Shown here: positions 23,601-35,350 of the stretch, one piece after another
How the letters are laid out: each line of letters opens with the position of its first letter
Numbering within the stretch: the stretch's first letter is position 1
DNA from: Crotophaga sulcirostris
Taxonomy: Eukaryota; Chordata; Aves; Cuculiformes; Crotophagidae
Assembly (NCBI GenBank): GCA_013397455.1
Contig: VYZB01000237.1
Span: 102,701 to 166,700, forward strand
Length of the DNA: 64,000 nucleotides
Direction: 5' to 3'
Notes under the pieces: model-generated
The model's input: only the letters and a program-made list of their open reading frames with translations
The model's database searches: none
What the model was told of the DNA's origin: nothing
Translations under genes and position numbers: made by a program

Positions 23601-26600
23601 ACAAGATTGAGCATGGTGGCTGAAGGGTCCTTTACAATACTGAGAATAGGGGAATAGATCTTTCAATTCCCTACAGCTAATGTACTAACCCACCTTCAAG
23701 GCTCTAATACTAAACAAAATTGTGTAATTATATACCTAATGTCATTCCTTTCAGTCCGGGGAGACTGTGTTAAATATTTCATTCCTCCAAGCAGATTGGA
23801 AGCCATATGTCTCAGAAGAGATTTAATCATTAGGTTCCACGAGGAAGATAAGCTGAGGGACCCTTGATCTCTCTTCTCAATGTTGTTCCACATTGCATAA
23901 AAAAATAAGTATCTTCCAAAGAGACTGATTTTATTGCTCAGATTGGAGCATTCATCCTCAAGGAAAGAATCGCAGTTCCACTTCCTTCTTTCCCTAATAG
24001 GGAAACCTATGTTTCACTTTGCCTCTGCATGTGAACTGGCCAGTTATATAACCAGTTTCTTATGGTTTTGGCTGAGTCAATACATAATTACTTTTTGCAA
24101 TTGGAATAACTTCAACGGAAAAAGAAAAATGGGAACACCCAAGTTGTTAACAGTTACAAGCAGCTACATGTACTAGATAGTTGGGTTTTCTTAATTAAAA
24201 ATGAAGTCTAAGGCTCCACAGACTGAGAATGGAAAAGAACAAGGTCTCACATATCCTGAAAGCACTGTTTACTTGCTAGCTGAAAGACTTTCCAAGTGCT
24301 AACATAATTTTTTTAGTTTTGCACTCTGCAACCTAATCTGCAAAGAATTCTTGGCGAATATTTTGCTTAAGGTTTGTAGATAAATGTTTAGCATACTTGT
24401 CTTGCCAAAGTGTTGAAGGTAGACAGGTCTGAAACAGTTTTAGACATGGGAAGAAGGTCTTTGGGCATCTGAGGAAATTTAATGTTGGAAATTATGATTG
24501 TAATGGACTTTAGCTACCTTAAGCCTTAGCTTGAGATTTGGGGATAAAATTGGGAATTTAAATTAACTGATCTATAAACAACTATGGCATAATATAATAT
24601 GACCAGATAGGAAATGGAATAAACTTTGGGAATAGAGGTAGCAGATAGATTTTACTTTTTGAAGTAACTCAGTATTTAATTCTTTATTTCACTTAATGTG
24701 AGAACATTACCAAGATGGTAGGATGCATAAATTTAGAGTAGTCACTTCGTCTCACAAAAAGCAAGTGATATTCATTTTTTTCTAAAGAAAAAGCAACAAA
24801 ATGCAGCATGCCTGCATTAGTCAAGGGCATACTGGTAATGAAAAGATAATACTAGAAACAGCACCCAGAACCTTTGTTTCAAATTCAAAGTTAAAAGTGG
24901 GGTAGGTCTATGTCCCAAGACGAGATGGCTGTCCCAGGGCAGAGATGGGCACGGGAATTCTGCTCTTGCTTTTAGCTGTACCAGAAAGCTGAACTTTTGT
25001 TTACTCACCTTTACAAGTGAGCCTTAGTCTTAGCTTAAGGAAGAAGCCTTGACCAGATGAAGGATGTTTTGTATTAACTGCCCTCAGTGTTCATGTCTTG
25101 CACCACTATGAATACTGGCAATAGCTAATAAGGAAAATGACTAGTACATGATTGTTGAAGCAAAATGAACTTATTCCCTGACACTTTGCCATCTTCATTA
25201 GAGAAGATTTATGCTAACTATAGAGAAAACTTCACTAGATTTATAGATCTAAAGTAATAAAAGACAAAGTTTCTCTTTACTCAATGAAATCACTATTGTG
25301 TAGATTTATATCAGAAAACCACTTCATCATCTTCTGATTAATAATTTATCAAGAGCATGGACTCATTCAATTATTTCTTTCTAATATTTTCACCCTTTTT
25401 CTTCCTCCAGCAAAAATACAATTAATTATAAAATACTGTCAAAGGTGACTGATGTCACTGAAGATTAACCTCTTCAAAAGAAATATAAAATTATCATTCA
25501 GAAAAAGACACCAACTTTCATTCCCACAAGTTAATGACTAATAATGACCCACAAAATTGCTAATAATTACAATCTTAAAACAATGTTTGACCATCCACTA
25601 TTACTTCCTGAAGGCAAATATTGGGAATACATTTTTAGAGGAAGGAATAGTTTTATTACCAGTAATATAATCTGTAGGTTTAGAAGTTGAACAATTCATA
25701 GGAGTAACAGGATGAAACTAAGGACAAGATTTTTTTTTCTGAATATTGAGACAAAATTCTTAACAGTGACAGCTATTATACTGTGTAGTCATTTCTAGGT
25801 GCATATTATTTTCATCTTTATTTCACCCTCACCGCCCCACAAGACATCGTGATTTCAAGACCAAAGCATTTCAAGGAGTTTAACTTTAAACACAAATGAC
25901 TGAAAAAGAAAACCGCATACGTTTCAAGCTAACCTTTCTGTGATTGCCTCTATTTTCTTCTCTTTGCGCAACACCTGCTTACCAGGAATTCTAAAGCTCT
26001 GAATAAGAAGTATGTTTGCATGCTGCGCTAACAAATTACTCTTATATTTTAACGCCATTTAAAAACATTATTCCAGATGTTACAGTATTGTCAAATGTAA
26101 GACAACACACCACTTTTACTGTCTTTTTTCAAAACAGATTTTGGCACAAGAAAGGGATTTCCTTACATACTCTACATTCTTCCATTTTGTTTGTTAATTT
26201 AAAAAAAAAAACAAACTTGAACACACAATGTGGTAATCATACTCTAACAGTAGTTATTCGCACATATATTTTCCCTCATAGTTTGGAACTGGTGAGACAG
26301 CACATGAAGGTTTTTCATGGTCAAAGGAATCATCTTTCTTGAACTAATTAAGAAGATACACATATATATGTAAAATTGTTTGATTTGGGGAAGGAATGAT
26401 GATCAGTGGTGAATTCTTGGATTTGTTACTTAACAAGGCAAAATATATGTGCATTATATGTACCTATAACTGAACTTATACTAAAAGCTGCACCAAATTT
26501 CTTACCTTTTTGCTCTTAAATAGTCAGCCCTCGGCCTTGCAGATGGTGATGAGCAAGCAACTCAGGGCTGTTTCTGGTCATTATGAGCAATACCAATCTT

Positions 26601-29600
26601 GTTAGTTAATTTCACACAAAGCTGCATGTGATCAGTAATAATTCTTTACACCTGTCAGTTCATGCTGTATATGAGTAGCTTATTTTGGGATGAATTGTCT
26701 TTATGATATACTCAATATTTATTTCATCCAGTCACCATGAGGGAGATGAGTGTGAACAGGACATGATTAATGATGAATTTGTAGTAAATAATGTTATTTA
26801 TTTATATTTCATATATTTATCAGAGGAAAACCAGACACTTTTAAGTTCATAGAAGTATTGGTTATAAAAGTTTTGTACATAAAATCTTAAGAGGGACCTG
26901 AGGATAAAAGTAAAAAAAAAATATTGGAGAATTTGCTACAGATGCAGGATTAGAGTTAGGTGATACATTGCCTCTCTTCTTATGTTATTCCTCCACAGCT
27001 GAGATTTGTAACTTAGAGTTTATATTCATGCTATGATTTTTAATACAGAATATACCGCTGCTGGAATTTCTTTAAAGAAGCATCTGTAGAAGAGTGCACA
27101 CACATGGGTCAGATGGTCAACCCCAACCTGCAGTCAATGACAGTGGCCAGTAGGAAGAACTCAGAAAAGATTATATGTCAAAGACTGACTCCCTGCCCCC
27201 CAGAATCTTCTGTGTGGTTTAGAAAGCCCCTGGGCTAAAAATGAAAGGGACAGTGATTTTATTGATTTCTATCATACTTTCTTTCCATCACCTTCATGAC
27301 AGGCTGAACAATTCTAGTCATTCTTTCTATAGAGGTGGCACACGTATAAATAAAATGTGGAATTCCTATATTTTGACTTGTGTGATTGCTTCATCCTTTT
27401 ATGGTTTACTTTCAAGTCTCTTACTAAAGTTCCTCTTTTTATAATCTAAAATTTATTAGTGCAGAGAAGTGAACAAGATCTGGTTTTGGTTAAATGAGAA
27501 AGAGAAGTCTCAAACCATGATCTTTAGCAGCACACACTATGTTTAGTTCACATTATCTTCTGGTTTAGACACAAATTCTACAAAGTTCTTGGATTATAAG
27601 TTCCTTAGTCAGTTGTCAGTAATCATCAGTTATCTCTAGAATACTTTTTGATCTATAAGTCCTTAGGCAATCATGGTATATTACATACTACTTTATCATG
27701 CTAATTACAAATGTAAACCAAAATTCTAGCACATATATTAGTATGCTATTTCTCTCTATTAGAAACACAAAAGTAGCATATATTGGAAAATCATTAAGAA
27801 TGATTTATCTTCAAAGCTAACTTGTTATTATATGGTAATGGTTTTGCTATTTGCAACCCTATTAAAGTACTTGATATAATTTATCAAGCTAAACATTCTT
27901 AAAGTGCTACTGGAGAAAGCAGCTGTGGTTGGCATATTTTCTGATTTTTTTGAATAATAAAATTATATTAGCCATTAACACATTAAATGTAATTTATTAT
28001 TAATTGTTTCTGTGATTCTTAGGTGACATATTTTATAATTTCAATGGCTTGTGACCTAAAGATTGAGAGGTTTAAAATACTAAATCTCCAATATGGGCAT
28101 TTTCTAAGAAACGAGTTGCACATTGGGTATCCCCGTAAGAAGCTTCAACTTAAACTAATGCCCACATACACTGTGGTGTGAAAAAAACAGAGGTATATTT
28201 CATTCAGAATTTTCAAGCTCCTGCTGAGACCAAAAAAGTACCTTCTGTTGACCATTTAGGAAAGTTGTAAACAAGAAAGTTCAGTCTAGACAAATACCTG
28301 AAGTGTAATACAGATTATAGCCTGTTGGCCAACAACAGCCTCTGAGAAAAGAAAGTGTTTATAAATGAGGTGTCAGACTCAGCAAAGTTTTGTTGATCTC
28401 AATATGAGAAGGGAGCAAAATAGAAAAATGTTTACTGTAGTTGTTGTATGTATGCAGAATTAGGTGTCAGTCAGTTAAGGTCAAAACTTTTTGGTTTCTA
28501 TTTCGGGTTTTTTTTGATAGTTGGAATATAACTGTACCTAACTGAATTCTCTCTTTGTACCCTGTGCTTTGGATCATATCCTCCATCAAAATAATTTTGT
28601 AGTATGATTTCCACTGTGGATTATGCTAGGGAGATAAATGATATCCTGGATGATAAGAAATTGATTGCATTAAAACTCACGCTATAAAAAACATCCATGA
28701 TCTACCTCAACATTGCTGAAATCTTTAACAGACTTGTTACATGCAATGAATTTAGTATAAATGAAAATACTTTTAATATTATCAAAACCAAATATTCCTG
28801 AGAACAGTGGGAAATTGTGAGCTATCTTAATTTTCCAAATATCTGTGAAGCTGAAGATACAATGTTATCTGGAACCTGTAGCCAGACCTGGGTGGGGAAG
28901 TGAAAGAAATTACATAGAAGCATTCTGATGATTATTAATTTTAAAATGTTGTTAGGATTAAGCAAAACACCAAAAAAGAATGGGAAAACAAAGAAAGCAA
29001 TGTTTTAAAAGTCAGAAAGCATTCAAATAAGTTAAGAGTTGGCAGAAGTCAAGCAGAACTAGATCCATGAAGGTAAATTATCCAAGAACAGATTAGAATG
29101 CATGCAGTGGTTGAGATTTCCACTTTCCATACTTTAAAAAAGTAGATGTTTGCAGCAAATAACTGGCATTTACAATTTGATAGAATACAAAACATACAAG
29201 GAATATGTTTGTTTTGTGGAATCGGGGTGTTTTTTTAAAGTTTCTTGATGATATATTCCTCCTCTGCTCTCTGGGTTACAAATGCTTGGGTGGAGATGGC
29301 ATGTAAGAAGAACAAAATAAATGGCTCAGCTTCCAGGAGTAAGGTTTTGAGGCTAGGATTTTGATATCTGTGAAGCAATGTATGTATAAACAAGGCCCTA
29401 AAAGGCAGCTGTGGTACTCAGGACTTTGGACACGTCAGCCTATCATAAGGGATACATTCTACCTGCTGATCCCCATTCTCCTCAGTTCCTGTCTCCTACA
29501 TCCAGAATTGATGTTATGATGGATGTTAGTACAGTTTTCCTTCTGAACAGGCCTTTCTTATAATGCTTTGGAGATTCAAGCATGGCATGCCAGTATGGGG

Positions 29601-30589
29601 GCTGCCAGGACCAGAGTGACCAGTGTCTGCACCATGTCAGAGAGCCTAGTGCCTTACATACCTGAAGTTTTTGGATTGAAATTCTCCCTATTTTTTCCTG
29701 TTTGACCATTTCTATTATAAAATTTGGAAGGTAACATAACATGACATAAAAGATGAAATTGGGTGTGATAGATCACCATAAAATGTTATTTGAAAACCAA
29801 GACATGAAACTGTTCTGCAAAATCAACATTACGGAAACAATGGCTTTCAGGATCTAAAGAAGTGTTTTTTAAGGCTATAAAATATCAAACTTTCACATCT
29901 TGTCAAACTTCAGAAAGTCTGTGGTTGGTTCAAAGCTCCATTTAGCTGCCATGCATTTTTCCCTGTATTTCCTTTTCCATCATTTTTGATTACCAAGATT
30001 TGATGAATTGTTATCAAAAAAACATAAGTACTGGCCACTTGAATCAACTTGCTTTTCTATCAAGAATGTCTCAGCAGTAGCTTTCATTCTTTCTTTGAAA
30101 GATTTCTCTTCAAGTCAGATGGAAAGTATTATTTTATAAAGTACCTTACTGCTTTATAGCTCAATTTCCCAGTGGTTCTAGAGAGAGACAGAAAGACTTA
30201 GGAGCTGAAGGCACTTGGCACCCTCCAGGAGGCACTTCGCACAGCAGAGGATTGAATCATTATATGTGGTACTTTTTATAGTGCACATACAGAAAATATT
30301 GGCTTTGAGTTCTATTTTGTGCATCAGTACAATGTTCCACTTTCTGGTAGCACATTTACAAGTGCTGTACTTGCTATACTGTAATCAAGGGCTGTTCGGC
30401 TGATTTTTAACCTGCTTCTGTAAATATTATAGAAGACCTGTCATTGCAAAATAGAATATTAAATATGGCTTCTTTAGGTGGTTTTACAAGCAGAGAATTA
30501 TTCTTTTATCTGTTGAGTAGCCTGTATTTAAAGTAGAGTAAATATCGCTTATTTGTTTCCACGTTTTCCAATATATCTGTAGTGTTTTA
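20627..30589. other. Unique-looking AT-rich DNA, no gene or repeat recognised
   Basis: About 10 kb without an interspersed repeat that I can identify. The open frames are all at most 108 codons with low-complexity or AT-driven composition. The block at about 26520-26830 contains several homeodomain-like motifs (for example TTAGTTAATTTC and ATGATTAATGATGAATTTG) and might hold a conserved noncoding element. A pyrimidine tract ending CTTCCTCCAG at 25410 resembles a splice acceptor without a convincing exon after it. Confidence 0.5.
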
Positions 30590-30669
30590 CATTATTATTA
30601 TTATTACATTAAAGCTGTTTTAGTTTCCAATCCGTANNNNNNNNNNNNNNNNNNNNTATTATTATTATT
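30590..30669. repeat. ATT trinucleotide runs flanking a 20-N gap
   Basis: ATTATTATTATTATTA occupies about 30591-30606. A further run TATTATTATTATT starts at 30657 immediately after 20 N (30637-30656). About 30 bp of non-repeat sequence separates the first run from the gap. The arrangement suggests that a longer microsatellite or a local duplication defeated the assembler. Confidence 0.8.
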
Positions 30670-33600
30670 CAGAAGGAAAAGGAGCAAAGGAGAGCAGAAA
30701 TGCTATGCATTCAGGTCCACTGCAAGAATCCTGGCATGTAGGTAAAGTGACATGGCAAAGTGAGGTGAAATTAAAGAGGATGGTGAATGATAAGTGAATG
30801 ATGTGTGAAGGTGGGAAAGTTACATCCAGACCAGCTGAGGTGCTAGGAATGGAAATTAGTGAAAAGATAGTTTCAAAGGCTAACAAGGAAGAAAGAGGTG
30901 CTTTCTAAGGAGAACAATTACAGAAATCTTGTTGGGTGCATTACATCGTTGTAGGTAGACTACAATAGACAATGGCTGAAGATGAAAGGAGAGACATGAG
31001 AGCCTGGGAGTAGTGGACCAGAAAGCTCCAGATGTAGGAGCGGGAAGGTCCTGAGCAGGCAAAAGTGATGTAGAAGGGAGGGAAGGATGACACAGGCAGG
31101 GAAATCTCCAAAAAGGCTCAGGTACTTCTCCAGTAATTCTTACCTGCTATCAGGGGACCCATGCATGCTTCATCTAACGGTTCAGGAACTTGGTGCCCGT
31201 AAGCATCACAGTTCTGCTTGCAGCATCCTTTACCAGATGATTTACATTTCCCAGATACATACAGCATTAGTGCTCATGGACCACTGGTTTTATTCTCTGA
31301 TGTGCAATCTGAGTTGCTTATGTTGGGAACCTTAATTTTTAGTATTGTGATGTCATTGGACAAAAAGGGAAGAGGGATTGTCATGAATGAGAACCAGTAA
31401 CAACAGCCTAAGTCCAAAGGATAAAGGAAATCACTTAGAGCAAGTGTGTGAAGATACACCTATGGGTGTGCCTGGAAGTTGTTGAACATGTCATACTTGG
31501 AAATATATTTTGTGGGAACAGAAGGACATCCAGTCAAAGAGGCTATGGTGAAGAGTCTCTGTTGCTGTATCCTTTAACTGCTGACTGTTAAACAGAGGCT
31601 TTTAAAATATCTTTTTTCTCTCTTTGATTATGTCATGCCTTGTTTTCAAGGAGGGTTTCATGGGCTAGAAGCTGTAGAAATCCACTTCTTCTTTAATAAA
31701 TCTCATAAATAATATTGAGTCAGAATATCACACTGTAAATCAAGAGAGATTTCCTAAATTGAAAATAGTATAAAGGGCTTTACACTTTTACCGTCTCAGA
31801 TATTTCATCATTTATTCATATTATATCAAGTTATAGTTGCAATGCTACATTGTATAAAAACATGAGGACCATTTGGGAGAATAAAAATAAACACAAAATA
31901 CAATTGGAATAGACCTACTGAATAGCTTTACTTTAGGTGAGCAAAAATCAGAAAGTTAAGTTTCCATGCTTCAGCAATAATTTTTCATTTTCAGCTCCTA
32001 GATCGGACTCTGGAGAATAAAAACTTGTGAAGATAATTCAGTTTCTGTTCACTCTTTGATAATTTTTTCTTCTTTTACTGTGCTTCAATTCATGAATAGA
32101 GGATTCAGTGTAATAAATTAAACAGAAGACCATATTCAAACATACCACCTCTTCTTAAAACAAATGAGGTAATTGAATCGGGTTAATTTGTTTTACAAAT
32201 TCAATTTTTTCGGCAATATAACAAAATACATGAAACATTGTATTCAATTGGATTATGCTCCATTAAAAGAATTAAGTGACTGTAACTCAATAATAACATG
32301 ACAGAATAAAGACAAATATTGAGAAGTGATGAGCTTTTACTTTGCCAATTGATTGAAAAGGTGAAAATTCATATGAAAAAGGACATAGCTCGTACTAGCC
32401 AAAATTGTCTTTTTAAAATTGTCAGTTTAATACAGTGAGGCAGACTTTTAAACATATCTTTTTTATGAGTCTTACAGGTTGACTTGAGCTGAAGAAAGCA
32501 ATAAAAAGGAATGTCTCAATATATGGTGTCCTTCAGGCACATATACAGAGATCTGTAATCTCACTGTATCTGTTAATAGTTCAAGTCCTAATGGCATTAA
32601 TGTGAATATTGTCCATTTCTTGAATAATTGATTTTAGGAGAATAATTGCTTCTCTCTGTTGTCTTGTATCTACAATTTCAGGAGCGCCATTTTGAGAAAC
32701 ATATGAACTTGCTCTCCTAGCTTTATACTGAAACATCACGGAGATTACAGGACTCTTGAAACCGTAGCAATGATTAGCAGGAAATGTCAGCATGCCCACA
32801 GCACTGTTTTGGCTTTTCAGATCTTCCTGGTTTTCCACAGCCACTTCCTCACTCAAAATCTTTAGTCTGTAATCATACAGTGAAAATCTCTAAGAAATAG
32901 TTTTGTTGGTTTTTTGTTTTTTTTTTTCCATTTCTGTTCTGGCACTATCCCTTCTTTTCAAAGATAATGTTGAAGCATGTTTTTCAAAACCATTTCTAGC
33001 ATTTCTCATTTCCATTTTTCTCTGGAAAATAAACTGAAAAAGATGGAGTAAAACACTTCTGAACTTCTACAAAATATTGAAGTTTTTACTTCAGTACTAG
33101 AAATTTTTAAATGTTTGGTGATGTTTTTTCCTATATGCTCATGAAACTACTATTTCTTAAAGGTGCTTATGAAAAATAACAGTTAACAGAGACTACTTAC
33201 ATCTCCTCTACAACCAAAACAATGTTGGTATCTGTCATTTTGCTTATATTATTTGGTCCAAGTTATTTAACCCTGTAATCAATGACAAGCTATCTACGGA
33301 AATTTTATTATAAATCATACCTCACCAAATGGGGAAAATATTTTTTTCAGAAAGCAAATATACTTTTTTTTTTTTCTGAAGTGAAGGAAATAGGAATTCC
33401 AGATTAACCACATGACAATAAAACACCAGAGTTCACACATCACCATAACATGTGAATGGAAATGTCTACATCATTTTAGTTCAGTTACATCATCCTAAAT
33501 GCTTATTTTCTTATTCTTTTCAACTCAATATATCAGAATATCAAAGACTGAAATTTTCAAACTTGCATTTCACATTTCCCACTGGGTGGAGTTTATTCCT

Positions 33601-34860
33601 ACTATTTACTGGTGTCGACCAGGTTTCAGTCGCATGCTGAGCAGACGCTTTACTAATGCTTTGCACAGTGGTTAATCAAATATTTATGCAACACATGAAG
33701 GAAATATACTTACATTTCACTGCAGACGATTGAGTAACTTCTATACCATTTCCCCAGTGAACAGAGTCACTTCCAAACATTTTCAATTATTCATGTCCTA
33801 ATTTGCAAATATTGCAAGGAGTTCTTATCTAGCAATGCATGCTAGTCCTGTAGCTGAGGAGAAAGAATTAAACAACTCCTTCCATGTATAGCAGATATAT
33901 GACAACAAATGTTTCTGTTCTCTTGATATTGCATGTTCGATGACAGGTCCTGACTAATTTGAAAATCAATGCTAATCCATAAACATATATAATTTTTCTT
34001 TCCTTCGTTACATCTGGAACATTCTGATACTTTGCATGCTCTTGTGTTTTGAAATGTGTGGGTGGTTTAATCCTAAATAAGATGGAAAAATCCTCTGTGT
34101 AATATATCAAAAATCAACATATGCAGTATCTTGCCTCTGCCCTCTAAAATGTGGATAAAAGCATTCTGAGGAATTTGAAACTGTCAGAAAGGAAAATCAA
34201 GGTCCTGATTTGGCAGACTCCTTGTTTAGGTAGTCCTTACTCATACAAATGTTTCATTTAAATTTTGCTGGATTAGGCACCAATACATGATGTACGTATC
34301 ATTACTTTTCAGTTGCGTTCTTTTTGTTGTGACAGGCAGAATGCTTGACTTGAATCATAGGTAATGCATTTAACATTTATTGGAATCCTATACATAATTA
34401 AGAGAAATGTGTAGTTAACTGATACAGAGTATTAGGTGTATAAACAATATACATATATTTTAAAAAGGAAGAAAATATTACCACTGAAGACTGATCTGTC
34501 ACCAAGCTTGGAGGAACTGCAAACATGTTTGAGGAGAGAATTAAAAGATAAAACAATCTTGAGAAACTGGAAGTTATTAGGAAAAAGTGTAATTAATTAA
34601 GGAGAAACGCCAAGCTTTTATATACATGTAAGGAAAATCAGGTTCAAAAATATAGAATGGGAATTATATCAAACTGCAAAAGTTGTTCTGGAGATGAAGA
34701 TGGATCCAAACTGATCATGACTGAGTAGCATTACACTGTGGAAAACAGACATAGGGCTATTGTCAATGTGTCAAGTAGTCTTTCAGTTCAAGACATTATT
34801 GATAAAGCTTTGGACAGAACGATTTGCTCAGATTTTGGCGCTGTGCCCTAAGTAAGAAAT
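30670..34860. other. Unique-looking DNA, no gene supported
   Basis: The interval 30670-31480 is less AT-rich and holds overlapping short frames on both strands (60-82 codons). A minus-strand frame at 32856-32581 (91 codons, SEEVAVENQEDLKSQNSAVG near its start, QQREAIILLKSIIQEMDNIH near its end) has a more protein-like mix of charged residues than its neighbours but no recognisable family. T-rich tracts lie at 32900-32930 and 33364-33377. No repeat family was identified. Confidence 0.45.
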
Positions 34861-35250
34861 GGGCCACTGAGAGAGCCTTGAGAAGACAAGAAGAACAACA
34901 CTGTTATGACCTATAAGATGGACTAAAGAAGTTGTAATTCATGGAGGAGAGCCTGGTGACTCCAGTTTTAGATGTGTAGAAGAGTTGTGTAGGGAAAGGG
35001 AAATCCAGCAATGAAAGTAAAGAGTTTCATCTGTAGCAAGTGAGATTTACAGCAGACATCAGGAAAACTCTGAAATGGAATATTGTAAATGTTACGAAAT
35101 GTGGAAAAATAAATTTTTAGGAACACCTTTGATTAATTCCAGCCAGAAATAGCTTCTGGAGTGATGATCCCACCTTCAACTAGCAGATGAACCGGATCTG
35201 TCCAGAGGTCCTCCCAGCCTCTCACTCTGTGACTGTATTCAATTGTTGCA
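34861..35250 (+). mobile_element. Ancient CR1-type LINE 3' fragment, sense
   Basis: A strongly diverged CR1-like 3' end. Recognisable pieces are GTGAGATTTACAGCAGACATC followed by AGGAAAAC at about 35040-35067 (compare GATTTAGATTAGACATTAGG in younger copies), GATCTGTCCAGAGGTCCTCC at about 35195-35214, and a terminal CACTCTGTGACTGTATTC at 35223-35240 that corresponds to the CR1 tail. The intervening parts are eroded, and the left edge (AGAGAGCCTTGAGAAGACAAG) is approximate. It is clearly older than the other CR1 copies in this window. The family call rests on the order of these motifs rather than on a full alignment. Confidence 0.6.
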
Positions 35251-35255
35251 GTATC

Positions 35256-35350
35256 TTTTCTCTTCTCTTCTCTTCTCTTCTCTTCTCTTCTCTTCTCTTC
35301 TCTTCTCTTCTCTTCTCTTCTCTTCTCTTCTCTTCTCTTCTCTTCTCTTC
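35256..35350. repeat. (TCTTC)18 pentanucleotide microsatellite
   Basis: Eighteen perfect TCTTC units fill 35261-35350, preceded by CTTTTC and followed by imperfect CCTTCC. It sits about 15 bp beyond the tail of the ancient CR1. Its translations (LLFSS on plus, REEKR on minus) produce two spurious open frames. One strand is purely polypyrimidine, so it could form triplex DNA and is likely to be length-polymorphic. Confidence 0.98.
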
